A stretch of 64,000 nt of DNA from Cymbidium sinense (GCA_021442155.1 CM038229.1:95326271-95390270), one strand, 5' to 3'. Shown: positions 1 through 11,748, numbered from the stretch's first letter. The notes: generated by a model not told the origin, from the sequence alone. A program made the numbers and translations.

Positions 1-79
1 AATTCCAGCTCAAAAATAATAAATTTTTTTGCATTGACCATTTTTTCAGTTATTTGACTTTTTTTAGGCATTAATAATA

Positions 80-104
80 ATAATAAATAAATAAATAAAT
101 AAAT

Positions 105-168
<64 letters not shown>
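80..168. repeat. Compound ATAA/TA microsatellite
   Basis: An ATAA tetranucleotide run (about 80-108) passes directly into a pure TA dinucleotide run (about 109-168). Confidence 0.95.
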
Positions 169-173
<5 letters not shown>

Positions 174-1385
174 TTTGTTTATCAATAGGACTTTTTATTC
201 TTTTAATATATTGAATTACCGTTTTCAACTCTAAAAAATCTAGAAAGAATATTTAATTTATGTGAGATTTACAAACATACTACAATTTTATGTATTTATA
301 CATCTAATACTTAAACTTTAAAAATTTAAAAATTATCATTTTGTGGTATATAACACTCCAATCTTCAATATCATATTAAAATATTATAATCATTCACTTT
401 TAAAAGATTAAATATACATCTTTAAACATAAGAAACTATTATAAAATAAATATCTAATTTTAGATATTATATATGTAAATGATAAAAATTGTATGATATG
501 TATATAAATCTTACTTAATTTACTAAACAAGCAACAAAGGATAATTTAAATGTGACTTCAAAATATAATTTATTTGAGATATTTTAAAATTATTTAATTA
601 TATATAAAATATAAAAAATTTATTTATGATTAATTTTAGATAAAATGAGCAATGTAAACTTTGAGATGAGCTGTGGCAATAAGTGATAAGAGCTAATGGT
701 TGCAGTGGTCGACATTTAGAAGTCATGATGAGTAGTTAGTGCTAATGACTGTGATAAGTGATATAAATAATTGTGTTAGTAGTCATTCGGTAAAAGATGA
801 TCGAGCGACTAATTCAAATTTTATCAAAATTGCACTAGATGTCAAGTTTAGAGTTCTATAATTTTACTTTATTTTTCGTTAATTTAAACTAAATACTACA
901 AAATTTTTTTTTATTATTTATGCATTTCAAGATGACCCTAAGTGAGAACAAATCAAACATTCTATTAGAATGATTTTTATATTAATTAAATATATATATA
1001 TTTCATTGGCCATTCGAATATATTATATTACAATTTATTATTATTAATTTTTATATTTGTTACTTTAATAAAATTTATTTTTAAAATAAAAATTAATCGC
1101 TTGCATTTGAATAATAATTAAATAAATCGATTAGATAATTATTCGTTCCCGCTCGAGTTTTATAATTCGCTCTCACGTGAACAGATACTGGGATAGAAGT
1201 CCGCTACGATCCGCTCTCTTCTGCAGAATAACAAACAGCAATATTGAAGCATTTTTAATTATCATTTTCGTTAATTATTGCATGGCCTCTAATGAAGACA
1301 AAATAGGTGAATAGTCAAATATAATCGATGCTATACTGGAGATAAATAATTGCTATTTTGGCTTTTTACCCTAATTTATAAATGA

Positions 1386-1386
1386 T

Positions 1387-1412
<26 letters not shown>
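1386..1412. repeat. TA microsatellite
   Basis: A short pure TA run in AT-rich intergenic DNA. Confidence 0.9.
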
Positions 1413-1417
<5 letters not shown>

Positions 1418-2090
1418 AATTCTCATAGTTTTTAGTAGTGATATATTATCTCATTGATAGTTGAAAAAAATCATATATTAATAAGTTTAATTTACCTAAA
1501 AATGTACTAAATATAATCACATGAGTTATTAATATTTAACACAAATAAAAATGCTCATAATACATTAAGGCAATATGTGGAGTAGTCAATACAAGCAATA
1601 AAATACATCATTATGGTTATAATATGCATAAAATAAATATCATTAGACAATAAATGCCTACAAATATGTTTAAGAAGTTCTATTTGATCAATGTATGATA
1701 TCAAATACAAAATAATTTGTTAGGGTATTTATGTTAATATGACAAGTGTACCTAACTATACTCTTGATTGATTTAATAATTAATCTAGAGTTATGCATGA
1801 TTTAATTATTTTAAAATTATTATTATAAAAATTTTTAAATTACTATTAATATATAACCATAAGTGATTTTGAAATGTGTGTGGAGAGTGTGTGATTTAAG
1901 CAAGAAAAGAAACAATGATAAAATCAAAAAATTATAAATAGAACTATAATGGAAAAATAAGAATATAATTAATTCTTACCCTATATTTATTAGACTCTAG
2001 CTTTAGTTCTTCTCCCTTCTTCAATACCCTTCTCTCCCTCTTTCTTCTCTTAATGCTCCTTATAAGAAGTATGTCCACCGGAAGACTTTG

Positions 2091-2129
2091 TCTTTCTCTC
2101 TCCTCTCTCTTCTCTCTCTCTCTCTCTCT
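2091..2129. repeat. CT microsatellite upstream of the gene
   Basis: Almost pure CT dinucleotides, about 300 bp before the GC-rich 5' UTR region. Polypyrimidine tracts of this kind are common near plant promoters. A role here is only inferred. Confidence 0.85.
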
Positions 2130-2419
2130 GCTAATTTTTTTTTAATAAGTTGATTGTAAGTCTCGCTTAGTTTATATTTGATTCATTGGCTCATTAAATT
2201 CAAAATAAGACTTAGTTACACTATTACTTATAGAATCAAGAATTGAAGCACAAGCGGTTGAACTGAGGTACTTAGTTCGATCTGATGGGCTCAATCTTAA
2301 TTAGATTTGATTCCATCATAAGTTTCACTCAAAATTAATAATTCTGCAGTTTAAAGTTCCAATCTTTGTTAAGACTGATTATGAGTTCCCTTATCATCGT
2401 AATCGAAGTCCTTTTTTTT

Positions 2420-3692
2420 TAGATCAAAACGGATAAATCCCCGTCACGTCCGCCTCTCACGAAGGGCGAAGCCCACCTCCCACTTTCTCTGCGAGCGGTT
2501 ATAGCTAAGCCGCCTACTCAGCGCCGGTCACCTGGCTTACTGAGTTACCGGCGATTTAGGTCAGCAGCCAGCCTGAGAAGGAATCTGTCTCCCTCTCTTT
2601 CCCCTCGTAGTTCTTTCTCTGTGGCCCCTTAGATTCCTGGTGTCGCCTCTCGCCGGTCAGTAGCTTTTCCTTTTCCCTCTGTGTTCGTCTGCGATTCCTG
2701 CTCCGCTCTCGATTCACGGAGCTCCGTTGATCGCTCCCTCTGGCGAAATGCAGCTTTGATCACTGGTCTATGGAGTTATATTCTGTATGTTTAACATCAA
2801 AATTTTATCTTTTTTTGGGGAACCGGGCTCACGGGCCTACGTTTGGTCTATTGATTTTTATGGAATGGTGGAATTCCTTCTTTTATGTCCTTTATTAGAT
2901 CTGTAGGTTGATTTTTTCTGGTTAGATAGAGAATCAATGAAATCGGGTTAATTTTGACTATTTACTGGTTACCTCGCTGTAGTATCCCTGCCTTCTGGTA
3001 TGAGCTCGTATTCAGATCTAGGCTTGTTCTTTGTTTTTCACTTCCGCAAGATTTTCCTTAATTAATCAAGTTACTATTTTTTTTCTCCCGTTCCTTTCTA
3101 ATTGCCTTTCTTCCTTCCATCTTTTGTTTCTTTTTTACGACTATTGCTTTTATTTAGAAAGGAGCATTTGAAGCTGGTCATCGCCGGTTTCTTCGGTTTT
3201 CGTGCTGATACTGTAGCATAGCTTCCTCTGTTTATCCATTACTAAGTTTACATTCATTTGAAGAGTGAACAGATAAAAAACTACCATTCATTAATCGAAG
3301 AAAAGCTTTTCAACTATAATTTTTCAGATCTCATATGGTTTCTTTTAATTTTTTGTAGCCATGTCAGATCTTATGCTGAAAGTGTCATCTTTTCGTCATA
3401 AATGTGGTTTACTTTGCATTGACTATGCAAAAATTTCAACCTTTAATTGCTGTTCAGTGATTTATCATCTTTCCTTCTTTCCCTAACCATTTTTTTTCCA
3501 TTTAGTCTTGCAGATTGAAGTCTGAGTAAGCCTTTAATCTGTGCAGATGAAGCTGCTTCCTAATTAAAACTGGTAGGTGAATCTAAGTTTCAAGGTTTCT
3601 TTAATTGTTTTTTGCTTGATAGCTCCTTGTCTCTTTTTTTTTTTTAATTCTCTCCTGTCTTCTTTCCACTGGCTTTTATTGCTCCATAGTTC
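2420..3692 (+). promoter_or_regulatory. Probable 5' UTR with introns of the TRM-like gene
   Basis: At about 2430-2760 the base composition changes sharply from AT-rich to GC- and CpG-rich, with pyrimidine-rich stretches, as expected around a plant transcription start and 5' UTR. Possible splice signals follow: a donor near 2785, an acceptor near 3513, a second acceptor near 3546 and a donor near 3573. The coding start lies at 3693/3696. The exact UTR exon limits cannot be fixed from sequence alone, and no clear TATA box was picked. Confidence 0.5.
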
Positions 3693-3823
3693 ATGATGAA
3701 TAGGTTGCAGAACAAGATAACTCAGTATTTGAAGAAGGCCCTTTCCACAGTATAAGGGGAGGATGATCAACTTATTTGACTTGAGCACAGGCATGGCTGG
3801 AACCAAGAAAGCTTTTCAAGATG
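3693..3823 (+). CDS. TRM-like gene, coding exon 1
   Basis: Two adjacent ATG codons (3693 and 3696) open a frame reading MNRLQNKITQYLKK. An extra G at about 3738 then shifts the frame. After the shift the sequence reads PFPQYKGRM and INLFDLSTGMAGTKK, the typical N-terminal block of the family. The exon ends at 3823 before a GT donor, in phase 1, and joins exon 2 to give a glycine codon in the continuing frame. Read literally, the upstream frame ends at a TAA (3753-3755). Confidence 0.7.
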
Positions 3824-4572
3824 GTATTCTTCAATCCCTTTTGTTTGTTTAGACATTTATCCCGGATTTTGAGTTTGTGAACTCTGTGCACTCTCAGCAT
3901 TGTAGCATTTGATGTAACTGTAACAGTGTATGTTTCTTATTCTTAACTGTGTGGTTTTGCAGTGCCATATGGTTTGGTCTTTGAAGCAAGCTTTATTTTG
4001 GAAGACTTCATTTTGTTAAGATTAATCATAATCTAGCCATTTTTTTTCAGTTTGCATACTCTTCAAACCTCTTCTTTCTTAGTTCTAACACTTTAGTTCA
4101 TGTTTGGATTCTCTTTTATTTGATTATTTTGTGTTGAAAAGTCACTTAAGAGAACATGTTTGTCAACTGTATTTGCGTTTCTTGTCTTTTAAAACAAAAT
4201 GTGCTTGTCCTTAAATTTTGAAAATGCCTGTTAGGGTAGTTTCAAATGTTTTGGATACAAGTTAAGAAGTGGTTTCCATTAATAGGACTGATTGGATGGA
4301 TTAGAAATGGTGTAGAATAATTAAGGTAGTTTTATATAAGGTTTAATCATTTGATTTGCTTATAGATTAAGCAAAACTTATGTTGCACACATCTCAAAGC
4401 AAATCTAATGGTCATAAACTCATCTTGATAAAATTTGTGTCATTAAGGTTTATTAGTGTTTGATTATGATAATGAAATCTAGATTAATTATTAATGAACT
4501 AATTAATTTAAAGTAGTTCATTACTATATATCAATTTCAACCAATTAGAAATTATTTAGTTTTTAGTTAAGA

Positions 4573-4752
4573 TTTTTTTTTTTGGAATGGGTATCCACAA
4601 CACCCCACCCATCTTGTGGGTGGGGATATCGTTAATCCTACGGCCAGCGATTCATCACGGTGGTCCTTGATTTCCCCTAAGTATAGGCCCTTTAGAGGAT
4701 TCTTCGGTCGGGGGTTCCGTGCTTCGCCATCAACTGGCTAAGAGGCGGTGGG
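4573..4752 (-). mobile_element. tRNA-derived SINE, copy 1 (in intron 1)
   Basis: Read on the minus strand, a ~170-bp body starts with a tRNA-like head containing TTAGCCAGTTGATGG (degenerate A box). It ends with GGATACCCATTCC and a poly(A) tail, seen as the T run at 4573-4583. The 3' half is clearly homologous to the element at 9056-9262 (GATATC-CCACCCA-AAGA, then GGATAC-CATTCC). TAAGATT occurs on both sides and may be the target-site duplication. Confidence 0.75.
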
Positions 4753-4916
4753 TAAGATTGTTAGCTTTATACTTTTTTAAATGGCAATAAGTAGGTTTGA
4801 GTAAAAATGTAAAATTTAAATCTTGTCATACTTTTACTTGATATTTATATGGTTATTGTGAACTCTCTTGCTTTTTTATGGTATAGACTCTTCCATATGA
4901 ATGGAACTATTGGCAG

Positions 4917-4996
4917 GTTCTATTGGAGGGAGAAATCGACCCATTGTGGCAAACAAAGCAATAGATCCTGTTGAAATTCACTCAGAGGATAAACCA
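4917..4996 (+). CDS. TRM-like gene, coding exon 2
   Basis: An 80-bp exon between an AG acceptor (4915-4916) and a GTAAGG donor (4997). It reads GSIGGRNRPIVANKA and then IDPVEIHSEDKP with no stop, in phase with both neighbours. The intron before it is about 1.1 kb and contains a SINE. Confidence 0.75.
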
Positions 4997-5101
4997 GTAA
5001 GGACTTACCACTCACTACTCACCGACATGATCGAGCTCATTTTCCTGGGGAATTAATTGACTTTGGAAGAAAATATTTCTTATAATGTTCTTATAATGTA
5101 G

Positions 5102-6942
5102 GCCACTTGTGAGTCAAGGAAAGGTTCTTCTGGAAAGAAACCAAGTACAACACCGATGAAAATGCTTATAGCGCAGGAGATGTCTAAAGAGACGGACACG
5201 AGGCGGAAGACACCAAATGTGATTGCCAGGTTAATGGGCCTTGATGATGCCATGCCGGGTGATCCATCAGTTGCATCTACCAAAAGAAATTTACTGGATG
5301 GTGGCTCTGTGCAGAGTAGTTCAGAAGTGAGAGGGCTTCAGGATGGTCAGCACCGACAAATTGGATACTTTGACAGATTGAAGTCTAGAGAGCTTCAATC
5401 TTATTGCAATGTGAACAGGGATTATAGAGATGTGTATGAAGTCCAGCAACAATCATCAAGATCCAATTCCTTGAATGTTCAAGCCACAAAAGGGTCTACA
5501 TCATGAGAATCCAAATGATAAAAAGAATGGCTCTTGTTCGTGAAAAGTTCATCGAAAACGCCTGGCAACAGATGAAAAGCTTTTGGAGTCTAAAGAGTTC
5601 CATGATGCTCTTGAGGTATTGAGTTCTAATCGAGATTTATTTCTCAAGTTCCTTGAAGAACCAAGCTCCCTTTTCTCATGTCATTTAGAGGAACATCATT
5701 TGATTCCCTTGCCTCCTCAGACAAAGCGAATTACCGTGCTGAAACCATCGAAAACAAATGAGACAAAATCTAAGGTGAAGCATCAATATGGTAGCGGTTT
5801 GAATTGCAGAATACACTATGGAATTCTGGTTTTGCTCATCATCCAATGACTGAAAAATTGTCTCAGCCAACCAGGATTGTGGTCTTGAAGCCTAGCCCAA
5901 GAAAACATTTAGACTTAAAGTCTCCAGCAACTCCTGTAATGTCATCACCAGAACTACCAAGAAGAGGAGACAGTTATGGAGGTCTAAATCCTCGTGATCC
6001 CATTTGTCTAAGAGAAACAGACAAGGACATGAAACTTCATATACCTGAAAGCCTGGGTAGACATCGAAGGGATGAATCTCTGTTGTCTTCTGTCTTTTCA
6101 AATGGATATGTTGGTGATGATAGCTCATTTAATAGGTCGGAGAATTATGTAGGAGAGGATTGTAATAATAGTGATTCAGAAATTTCAAGTTCTTGGGATT
6201 TCATGAGCAATAGATATGGAAGTCCTTACTGCATTCATCCTAGTAGCCTCCCATTCACGGAATCATCATCGGTTATAAGGGAGGCCAAGAGACGGCTGTC
6301 CGAGAGGTGGGCTCTGGTTGCATCAAATGGGCTGTGTCAGGAAAAGCTTCAAGGAAGGAGGAGCTCCAGCACCTTGTGAGATGCTGCCATTAATGAGCTA
6401 AAATGGAAAATAGGAATGAGATGCCTGGTGCTTCAGGGATCAGATCATGTGGCAGGGAAGAGGAATTCAGGATGCCAGCAGCCTGCTTGTCCATTGGCAG
6501 GTCAAAAGAAGAAAATGGAGATGAAGGATCCACTGGTAATCTTTCAAGATCAAAATCTGTTCCATCCTCGTCACCAGCTTATGTAAGTATTGGCTTGAAC
6601 ACTGAAGATTCAGACTCCCAATTGATAAATCTGTGGTTGCCAAGGGAACAACAAAATCTAGAAGCGGGAAAACATCCTTCAAGGGAAGAGTAACAAGTTT
6701 GTTCTTGAAGAACAAGAAAAGTGGCAGAGATGAATCTGTTTCCTCACTTGGAAAACGCTGAAAATGGGTTGCAAATCGTCAGTGCTAACACTGTTGATAA
6801 TAAGCATGATGATTCACCACAAGCAACTGAGACTAATGTTCCCGAAGTAAGTCTGCCAGGGAATTTTGAGGCAGAATCTGGCCAAATATCTTTTCCAGTT
6901 GCTGTGAATGATAACTTGGATGAGAGGAAAATCTCACCCGAG
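5102..6942 (+). CDS. TRM-like gene, large coding exon 3
   Basis: The acceptor is at 5100-5101 and the donor GTATGT at 6943. The first ~400 bp are open and encode the signature block TPMKMLIAQEMSKET followed by VIARLMGLDDAMPG. Further family blocks follow in three alternating frames: RMALVREKFIE, KRLATDEKLL, NRDLFLKFLEEP, RITVLKPSK, RIVVLKPSP, LLSSVFSNGYVGDD, SSVIREAKRRLSERWALV, RRSSSTL, NLSRSKSVP, KSGRDES and NVPEVSLPGNF. About seven frame changes occur inside this exon (about 5490, 5518, 5555, 5790, 6390, 6610, 6740). The exon length matches what I expect for the family, so the losses are small indels rather than large deletions. Confidence 0.75.
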
Positions 6943-7376
6943 GTATGTTTTCACAAATTATTAACATTGACTTCTCTTTTACTAGTATAATGATTAGTTT
7001 GATGCATATTAATTCCAAATGTTAAAATTTCTAACAGGAAATGATACTTGTTTGCCTTGTTAGTCTTGCTTCTGAGCTAAAAGTTTCTCATGTAGAGTTT
7101 TAAAGTGATAATATTTTAGTTTTGTTTGTTCTTCTAACTGCTATTTTTTCATGATCTATTTAATTGTTTCAAATGGGGTAAAATGTGTTTTTTAACACTT
7201 TTTTCACTTGCAGCTTTAATCAAAATTATTATGCAAGGAAAGATAGTTTTTTGGAACTTTTTTGTGCCACTTACATGCTGCGAACATGTTATGCTCTATA
7301 ATACTCATTATGGCTTTTCTTGTAGACAATGCCTGCCCTCACATCTCTAATACAATCTTCTCTCACATTCATGCAG

Positions 7377-7564
7377 GCCAATCTCTCATGAAGAGCCAGG
7401 ACCTTCATCTTCAAGTGAAAACCAAGAAATACTAAGAATGCCAGAAAAAAACAGTGAGAATCAGGATCATCCCAGTCCTACCTCCATACTAGATGCGCCT
7501 TTTAAAGATGAAGCAAACGAAAATGCTCCTAATTCTTCTAAATTTGCTAGTTCTGATAACCCAC
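7377..7564 (+). CDS. TRM-like gene, coding exon 4
   Basis: The acceptor is ATGCAG (ends 7376) and the donor GTAAGC (7565). The frame that makes sense reads PISHEEPGPSSSSENQ, then DHPSPTSILDAPF, matching the family block before the DUF4378 region. Entering from exon 3 in phase 0 would instead give an early TGA, so one more base is missing or gained near this junction. The exon joins exon 5 in phase across a 73-bp intron. Confidence 0.65.
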
Positions 7565-7637
7565 GTAAGCTCACTACATTCTCAACTCATACTTCAAATC
7601 CTCTTACTTCTCTTACACATACATCCTCCACTTGCAG

Positions 7638-8294
7638 AAGCATTATCAAGGTCACCGCCCATTGAATCAATTGCCCGCACCCTATCGTGGGATGATCCCT
7701 GTCCGGGAGCACCATCACCAGCTTTTTTCGAACTCACCAGTATCTCCAAGGCAGGTGAAGAAGATGATCCAATGGAGTTGATACTGGTTCAGAACTTGCT
7801 GACAACTTCTGGCTTATATAAGAATCGACTAAGTACTATCTTTAACGGATGGCATTCTCCAGAAATCCCTTTGGATCCAAAGTTACTGGATGAGCTCTCA
7901 GATGTAGAAGAGGAAGTAGCCAAGAGTAGAGAGAAGAGATCAAACCAAAAGCTTATCTTTGACTGTGTCAATTTAGTGCTGCAAGAAATTGGCCATTCTG
8001 CTGAACAATGTGCTTACCAAAGCACCAAGGTGTGCGGTGTTTCAGAAGATGAAACTCTACTAGCTGCACAAGTATGGCCCGTTGTGAAGAATAGGCTTTC
8101 CGGTGGCGAAGTGTACTGTTGGCGGGGCTGAAAATGGCAGCCTGGTGGTCGGCAGGCTGCTGGGAAAGGATCTAATAGGTAGTGGATGGACTGAATTGAT
8201 GCAGTCTGAGCTCGCTGCAGTCAGCAAAGAAATTGCTGGGCATGTCCTAGATGAGCTTTTTGGAGAGGCTTTGGTAGGGATGACTGATAGTTAA
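7638..8294 (+). CDS. TRM-like gene, last coding exon (DUF4378 region)
   Basis: The acceptor is CTTGCAG (ends 7637). The exon encodes SRSPPIESIARTLSWDD, then LILVQNLLTTSGL, NGWHSPEIPLDP, KLIFDCVNLVLQEIG and VWPVVKNRLSG. A one-base shift near 8110 sends the literal frame to a TGA at 8129-8131. The other frame continues with GGAENGSLVVGRLLGKD, GWTELMQSEL and DELFGEALVGM to a TAA at 8292-8294. This is the conserved C-terminal DUF4378 domain of the TRM family. The tail is immediately followed by a tandem copy of itself. Confidence 0.75.
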
Positions 8295-8369
8295 ACAGCA
8301 AAGAAATTGCTGGGCAGGTCCTAGATGAGCTTGTTGGAGAGGCTTTGGTAGGGATGGCTGATAGTTAAA
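8222..8369 (+). repeat. 74-bp tandem duplication across the stop codon
   Basis: Positions 8222-8295 and 8296-8369 are two head-to-tail copies differing at three bases. The first copy encodes the last ~23 residues of the TRM-like protein and its TAA. The second copy keeps the same frame and stop but lies in the 3' UTR if the first stop is used. Confidence 0.95.
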
Positions 8370-8559
8370 ATGCTTTTAAAGGAGGTATTTTTCATTGTTT
8401 TTCCTTTTCTTTTGCTCCAATGACTATGTTGATCGCACATTGTTAGGTGTTCTAGAATAGAGGTCATGTAAGTATGAATCTTATGTGTTTAATGATCTTC
8501 GTTCATGCACCTGTTGGCAAATGCTATTTTTTTAATTTAGTTGTTCATCTTGTTGAGGA

Positions 8560-8565
8560 AATAAA
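8560..8565 (+). terminator. Candidate poly(A) signal of the TRM-like gene
   Basis: A canonical AATAAA about 265 bp after the coding stop, inside a T-rich 3' UTR-like stretch. It is placed by motif and position only. Confidence 0.4.
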
Positions 8566-9055
8566 CTGCTGCTTCATGTCCAGTTCTCCATGAGCGCTAA
8601 TCAGAGACAAGATAGTGCTTTGTTGTTGAAAGGGAATATTATCATATTTTAGGTTCAGTGGAGCATCCACTTGCATGCATGAAGAGTGAGTGAGTTGGAA
8701 TTTTTCAGTTCATGAGACTGATTTGTGCTGTTTATTTGATAGTTTATATGAGAACTTTCTAATTTAGAACTAATCTTGGTTGATTGAGAAGTCAGTTCAA
8801 TCATGAGAAATTATAATCAGATTCAATTTTGTGTTGTTGCATAGAGTAGTATCAAACATAAAGTTAGTGAGAGGAGTTATGATTTTATTTTAGTTATACT
8901 TAGAAGAATGGTTAAAATAATATATATTCTGCAAACAATGGTTTAGTCATCTGGCAAAAGAGGACCATCTTCTTGTAGATCTATTAGCTTATGATATGCT
9001 GGCTGGGCCAACAGAATAGGCACAGAATGCAAATAGAAGACTATTTTACGTAAGA

Positions 9056-9262
9056 TTTTTTTTTTTTTTTTTTTGGAATGAGTATCCACTGCATCGCGTC
9101 TTATGGGTGGAGATATCGTTATGATTAATCTCTGGAGGTCAGTGTCGCATTTATTATCCAAGTATGTCACTCCACTTATTTCTCATCAGCCCCGTCGCGG
9201 AGAGAATCGAGCGAGTTAGGGTTCTTGTAGCGATCACCCACCAACTGAGCTATAAGAGGGTG
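9056..9262 (-). mobile_element. tRNA-derived SINE, copy 2
   Basis: On the minus strand the element opens with CTCACCCTCTTATAG and a perfect polymerase III A box, TAGCTCAGTTGG (complement of 9241-9252). It ends with GGATACTCATTCC and poly(A), seen as T's at 9056-9074. Left flank TTTTACGTAAGATT and right flank TTTTTATGTATGATT look like a diverged target-site duplication. A convincing B box was not identified. Confidence 0.8.
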
Positions 9263-9638
9263 AGTATTTTTATGTATGATTAGGTAAGGGTAATGATAGA
9301 TTAAAGGAAAAACAGTTGTGGAGTTTGGAGGTATGCCAGTTGATTTTTTTTATTTTTAAAATGGCATATAAAATGATTATTTTATTTTTATTTATTTCAA
9401 GTGTAAATAAAAAATAATATTTTGAGATATTTTTAAACTATTTTATAGAAAAGTCATTATTATTTTTATTACTTCAACTATATGAGATTGAAAAGAACAT
9501 TCTGAATAATTTTTTTTTGTGATTATTTAAAATAGAAGGATTAGAATATAAAAATGTTTTCATTCTGTACGTTTTAAAATCTCTATTTTATTATCTTTTG
9601 TAATTTCTCTTCCAATTCTATTCTCAACACAGTATAGC

Positions 9639-9640
<2 letters not shown>

Positions 9641-9724
<84 letters not shown>
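9641..9724. repeat. TA microsatellite (84 bp)
   Basis: An uninterrupted TA run. Confidence 0.95.
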
Positions 9725-9728
<4 letters not shown>

Positions 9729-10132
9729 GAATAAATGATAAAATTCTTGAATTTTATTCAAAAACTAAACCACTAAATTTAAACTTAAATCCGTGGAAAG
9801 AACAAAAGTACATCATGTGATTTACCAATGAAGATCATGTGGAGAGGGCATCAACACATGTTCTCCTTCCAAGGAATCAGAAATATTTTTGAAAGTCGTA
9901 AATATTCCTTATTTTATAAGTATTTTCAGGGCACTCTTTAAAGAAAAAAAATGTCTTTTTCTTTTTTATAAGATTTACATTCATACCACACAATTTTGAT
10001 TTATTTATCTGAAGTCTAAATATTCATTTTTCATATTTGATATCTCAATCTTCAATATCATATAAAAATAAAATATTCTTTTTTAAGTATAAAAAAATAT
10101 ATTTTTTAATTTATTTCTTCAATGCATAATAT

Positions 10133-10137
<5 letters not shown>

Positions 10138-10202
<65 letters not shown>
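10138..10202. repeat. TA microsatellite
   Basis: A pure TA run followed by imperfect TA-rich sequence. Confidence 0.95.
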
Positions 10203-10210
<8 letters not shown>

Positions 10211-10599
10211 TATAATATATGATATAGTATAGAAAATATTAGATGAATAAATATTTAATTTTAGATATTAGATATATAAATACATCAGAGTTGTATGGTA
10301 TGTATATAAATATTTTTATTTTATAAATTTTCTTTTTTTTTGAACATATGAAGGACCACAAATATTTAATGGTCCAATCACTTTTAAATAGTCTGTTTTT
10401 TTTTTTTTTTTTGAGATATTTAATAGTCTGGGTATTTAGAAATTACATTTTGTATGAAATTAATGTACATATAATCAGTCCAATCGTAAAACTATAAAAA
10501 GCCACAACATATACACAAATATCATAAATCTCAATTTTATGCAAAATGAGCAAAAATAAAGAATAACCTCAACTAACTTTATAAGAGCTATGCCTCTAA

Positions 10600-11748
10600 A
10601 GGATGGGATTGAGAATTTTTTTATTATAAATGGTGTAAATTATAAATGTTATTGTACGTTGTCTAAATATTTCGATATCTATTTAATTTATAATATACTG
10701 GTCATATAATATGAGAATATTAAGTTTAATTTCATTATTTTTTTATGTGAAAAAGTGATAATGTAGGAATATTTAAGTGGTTGATCCTTTCGTGAATTAA
10801 ATTTTGGGTTAAAAATGAATCTAAATGTTAGTATATTAGGTTTAATTTAGCATCTCTTTAGTTCATATTCTCAAATAAGTGATTTGAGATTGAATGACTC
10901 ATGTAATTTGAGACTCTCATGAGCCTTTGGTGATTGCTATTATATTTGAGCAAAGTTCAAAACTGAGTGACTGATTGATGACTTTATGTGATCAAGTGGA
11001 CTTATAATACATAATATTTGATGATGTTTGGGGCTAAAAATTGCTCTCTCAACAATTTTTTGAATTGAAGAGAGTATGGTTTGAAGTGGTATAATTTAAT
11101 GAGATGAGATAGTAGATATGACACTACCGAGATTTCACTCATTTTACCGGACTTTAGATGCGGTTTGGGTTTCTATGTAAGCCCCTATAGTTAATTACCC
11201 TCTCATAAGTGAGAGAGAGTTTGATTAAGGCATCATTGGTCGCTAAATGCATAGTATAGTAGTTGCATATGGAGTTTGAATTTAGATTATGAAATTCATC
11301 ATTTTAGCTTAAACCAGATGGTTGGGGAATGATGATGCGTCTAGATCCGTAGTTTCATCCCGGGTAGCCCCTATTCTACTTAGAGGAGAGGCAATCGACC
11401 TAACGACGAAGGATCCTCATCAACACATTGATTACGTTGTCTAAGAAATCCTTGTAGACTGGGTGGTGTTTATCAGGAGATAATCTTAAGTCCACCTTAG
11501 CGAGAGTTGTTTGCCTCTATCAAGTATACCATATAATTCATAACTCAAAGGGCGGATCCATTGAGGAGCATACGGGTTACGGTTGTGATCATAATATAAT
11601 GGAGCCGATGACCAAATCACCGAGAGGACTCGGTCATGATTGCTTCATCATGGAGCTCTGGCCACCGAGGACACGCCACGCCCTACCTGAGATTGAAGAG
11701 TGAACATAGGTAACACTTGATTTGACATTGGCTCTAGATGAATATGGA
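10600..11748. other. Unclassified repeat-like non-coding stretch
   Basis: No open frame or known domain is seen. The sequence from about 11,120 to 11,730 is GC-richer than its surroundings and leads without a break into the ~315-bp tandem array, so both may belong to one unidentified element. The TA run at 11,749-11,771 separates them. Confidence 0.35.

Larger units (their letters stand above)
1..2400. other. AT-rich intergenic DNA upstream of the gene
   Basis: No protein-like reading frame or recognisable transposon domain is seen on either strand. The stretch is strongly AT-rich and holds simple repeats at 80-168, 1386-1412 and 2091-2129. A small GC-richer patch at about 1140-1225 has no recognised identity. 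Confidence 0.6.
3693..8294 (+). pseudogene. TRM/LONGIFOLIA-like gene (DUF3741 + DUF4378), frame-disrupted
   Basis: A five-exon gene for a plant TON1-recruiting-motif-type protein, a family that links the TON1-TRM-PP2A complex to cortical microtubules and affects cell shape and organ elongation. What is seen: an N-terminal MNRLQNK start; a GRMINLFDLS block; the family hallmark VIARLMGLD in exon 3; long serine-rich middle blocks (RITVLKPSK, RIVVLKPSP, SERWALVASNG, RRSSSTL, NLSRSKSVP); and a C-terminal DUF4378-like region (PPIESIARTLSWDD, FDCVNLVL, GWTELM). Exons join through GT-AG introns. The order and spacing of blocks match intact family members, but the reading frame shifts about ten times, near 3738, 5490, 5518, 5555, 5790, 6390, 6610, 6740, the exon 3/4 junction and 8110. 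In-frame stops are almost absent apart from those the shifts create. It is either a young pseudogene or a functional gene carrying assembly indels. Family assignment is firm; functional status is open. Confidence 0.75.

Noticed and set aside
2420..2760. Separate small gene or rRNA-like fragment in the GC-rich block
   Set aside because: No conserved frame or rRNA landmark is recognised. Position and pyrimidine richness fit the 5' UTR of the adjacent gene.
9241..9262. Functional tRNA gene
   Set aside because: Only the A-box half is tRNA-like. There is no cloverleaf, and the element ends in poly(A), so it is a SINE head.
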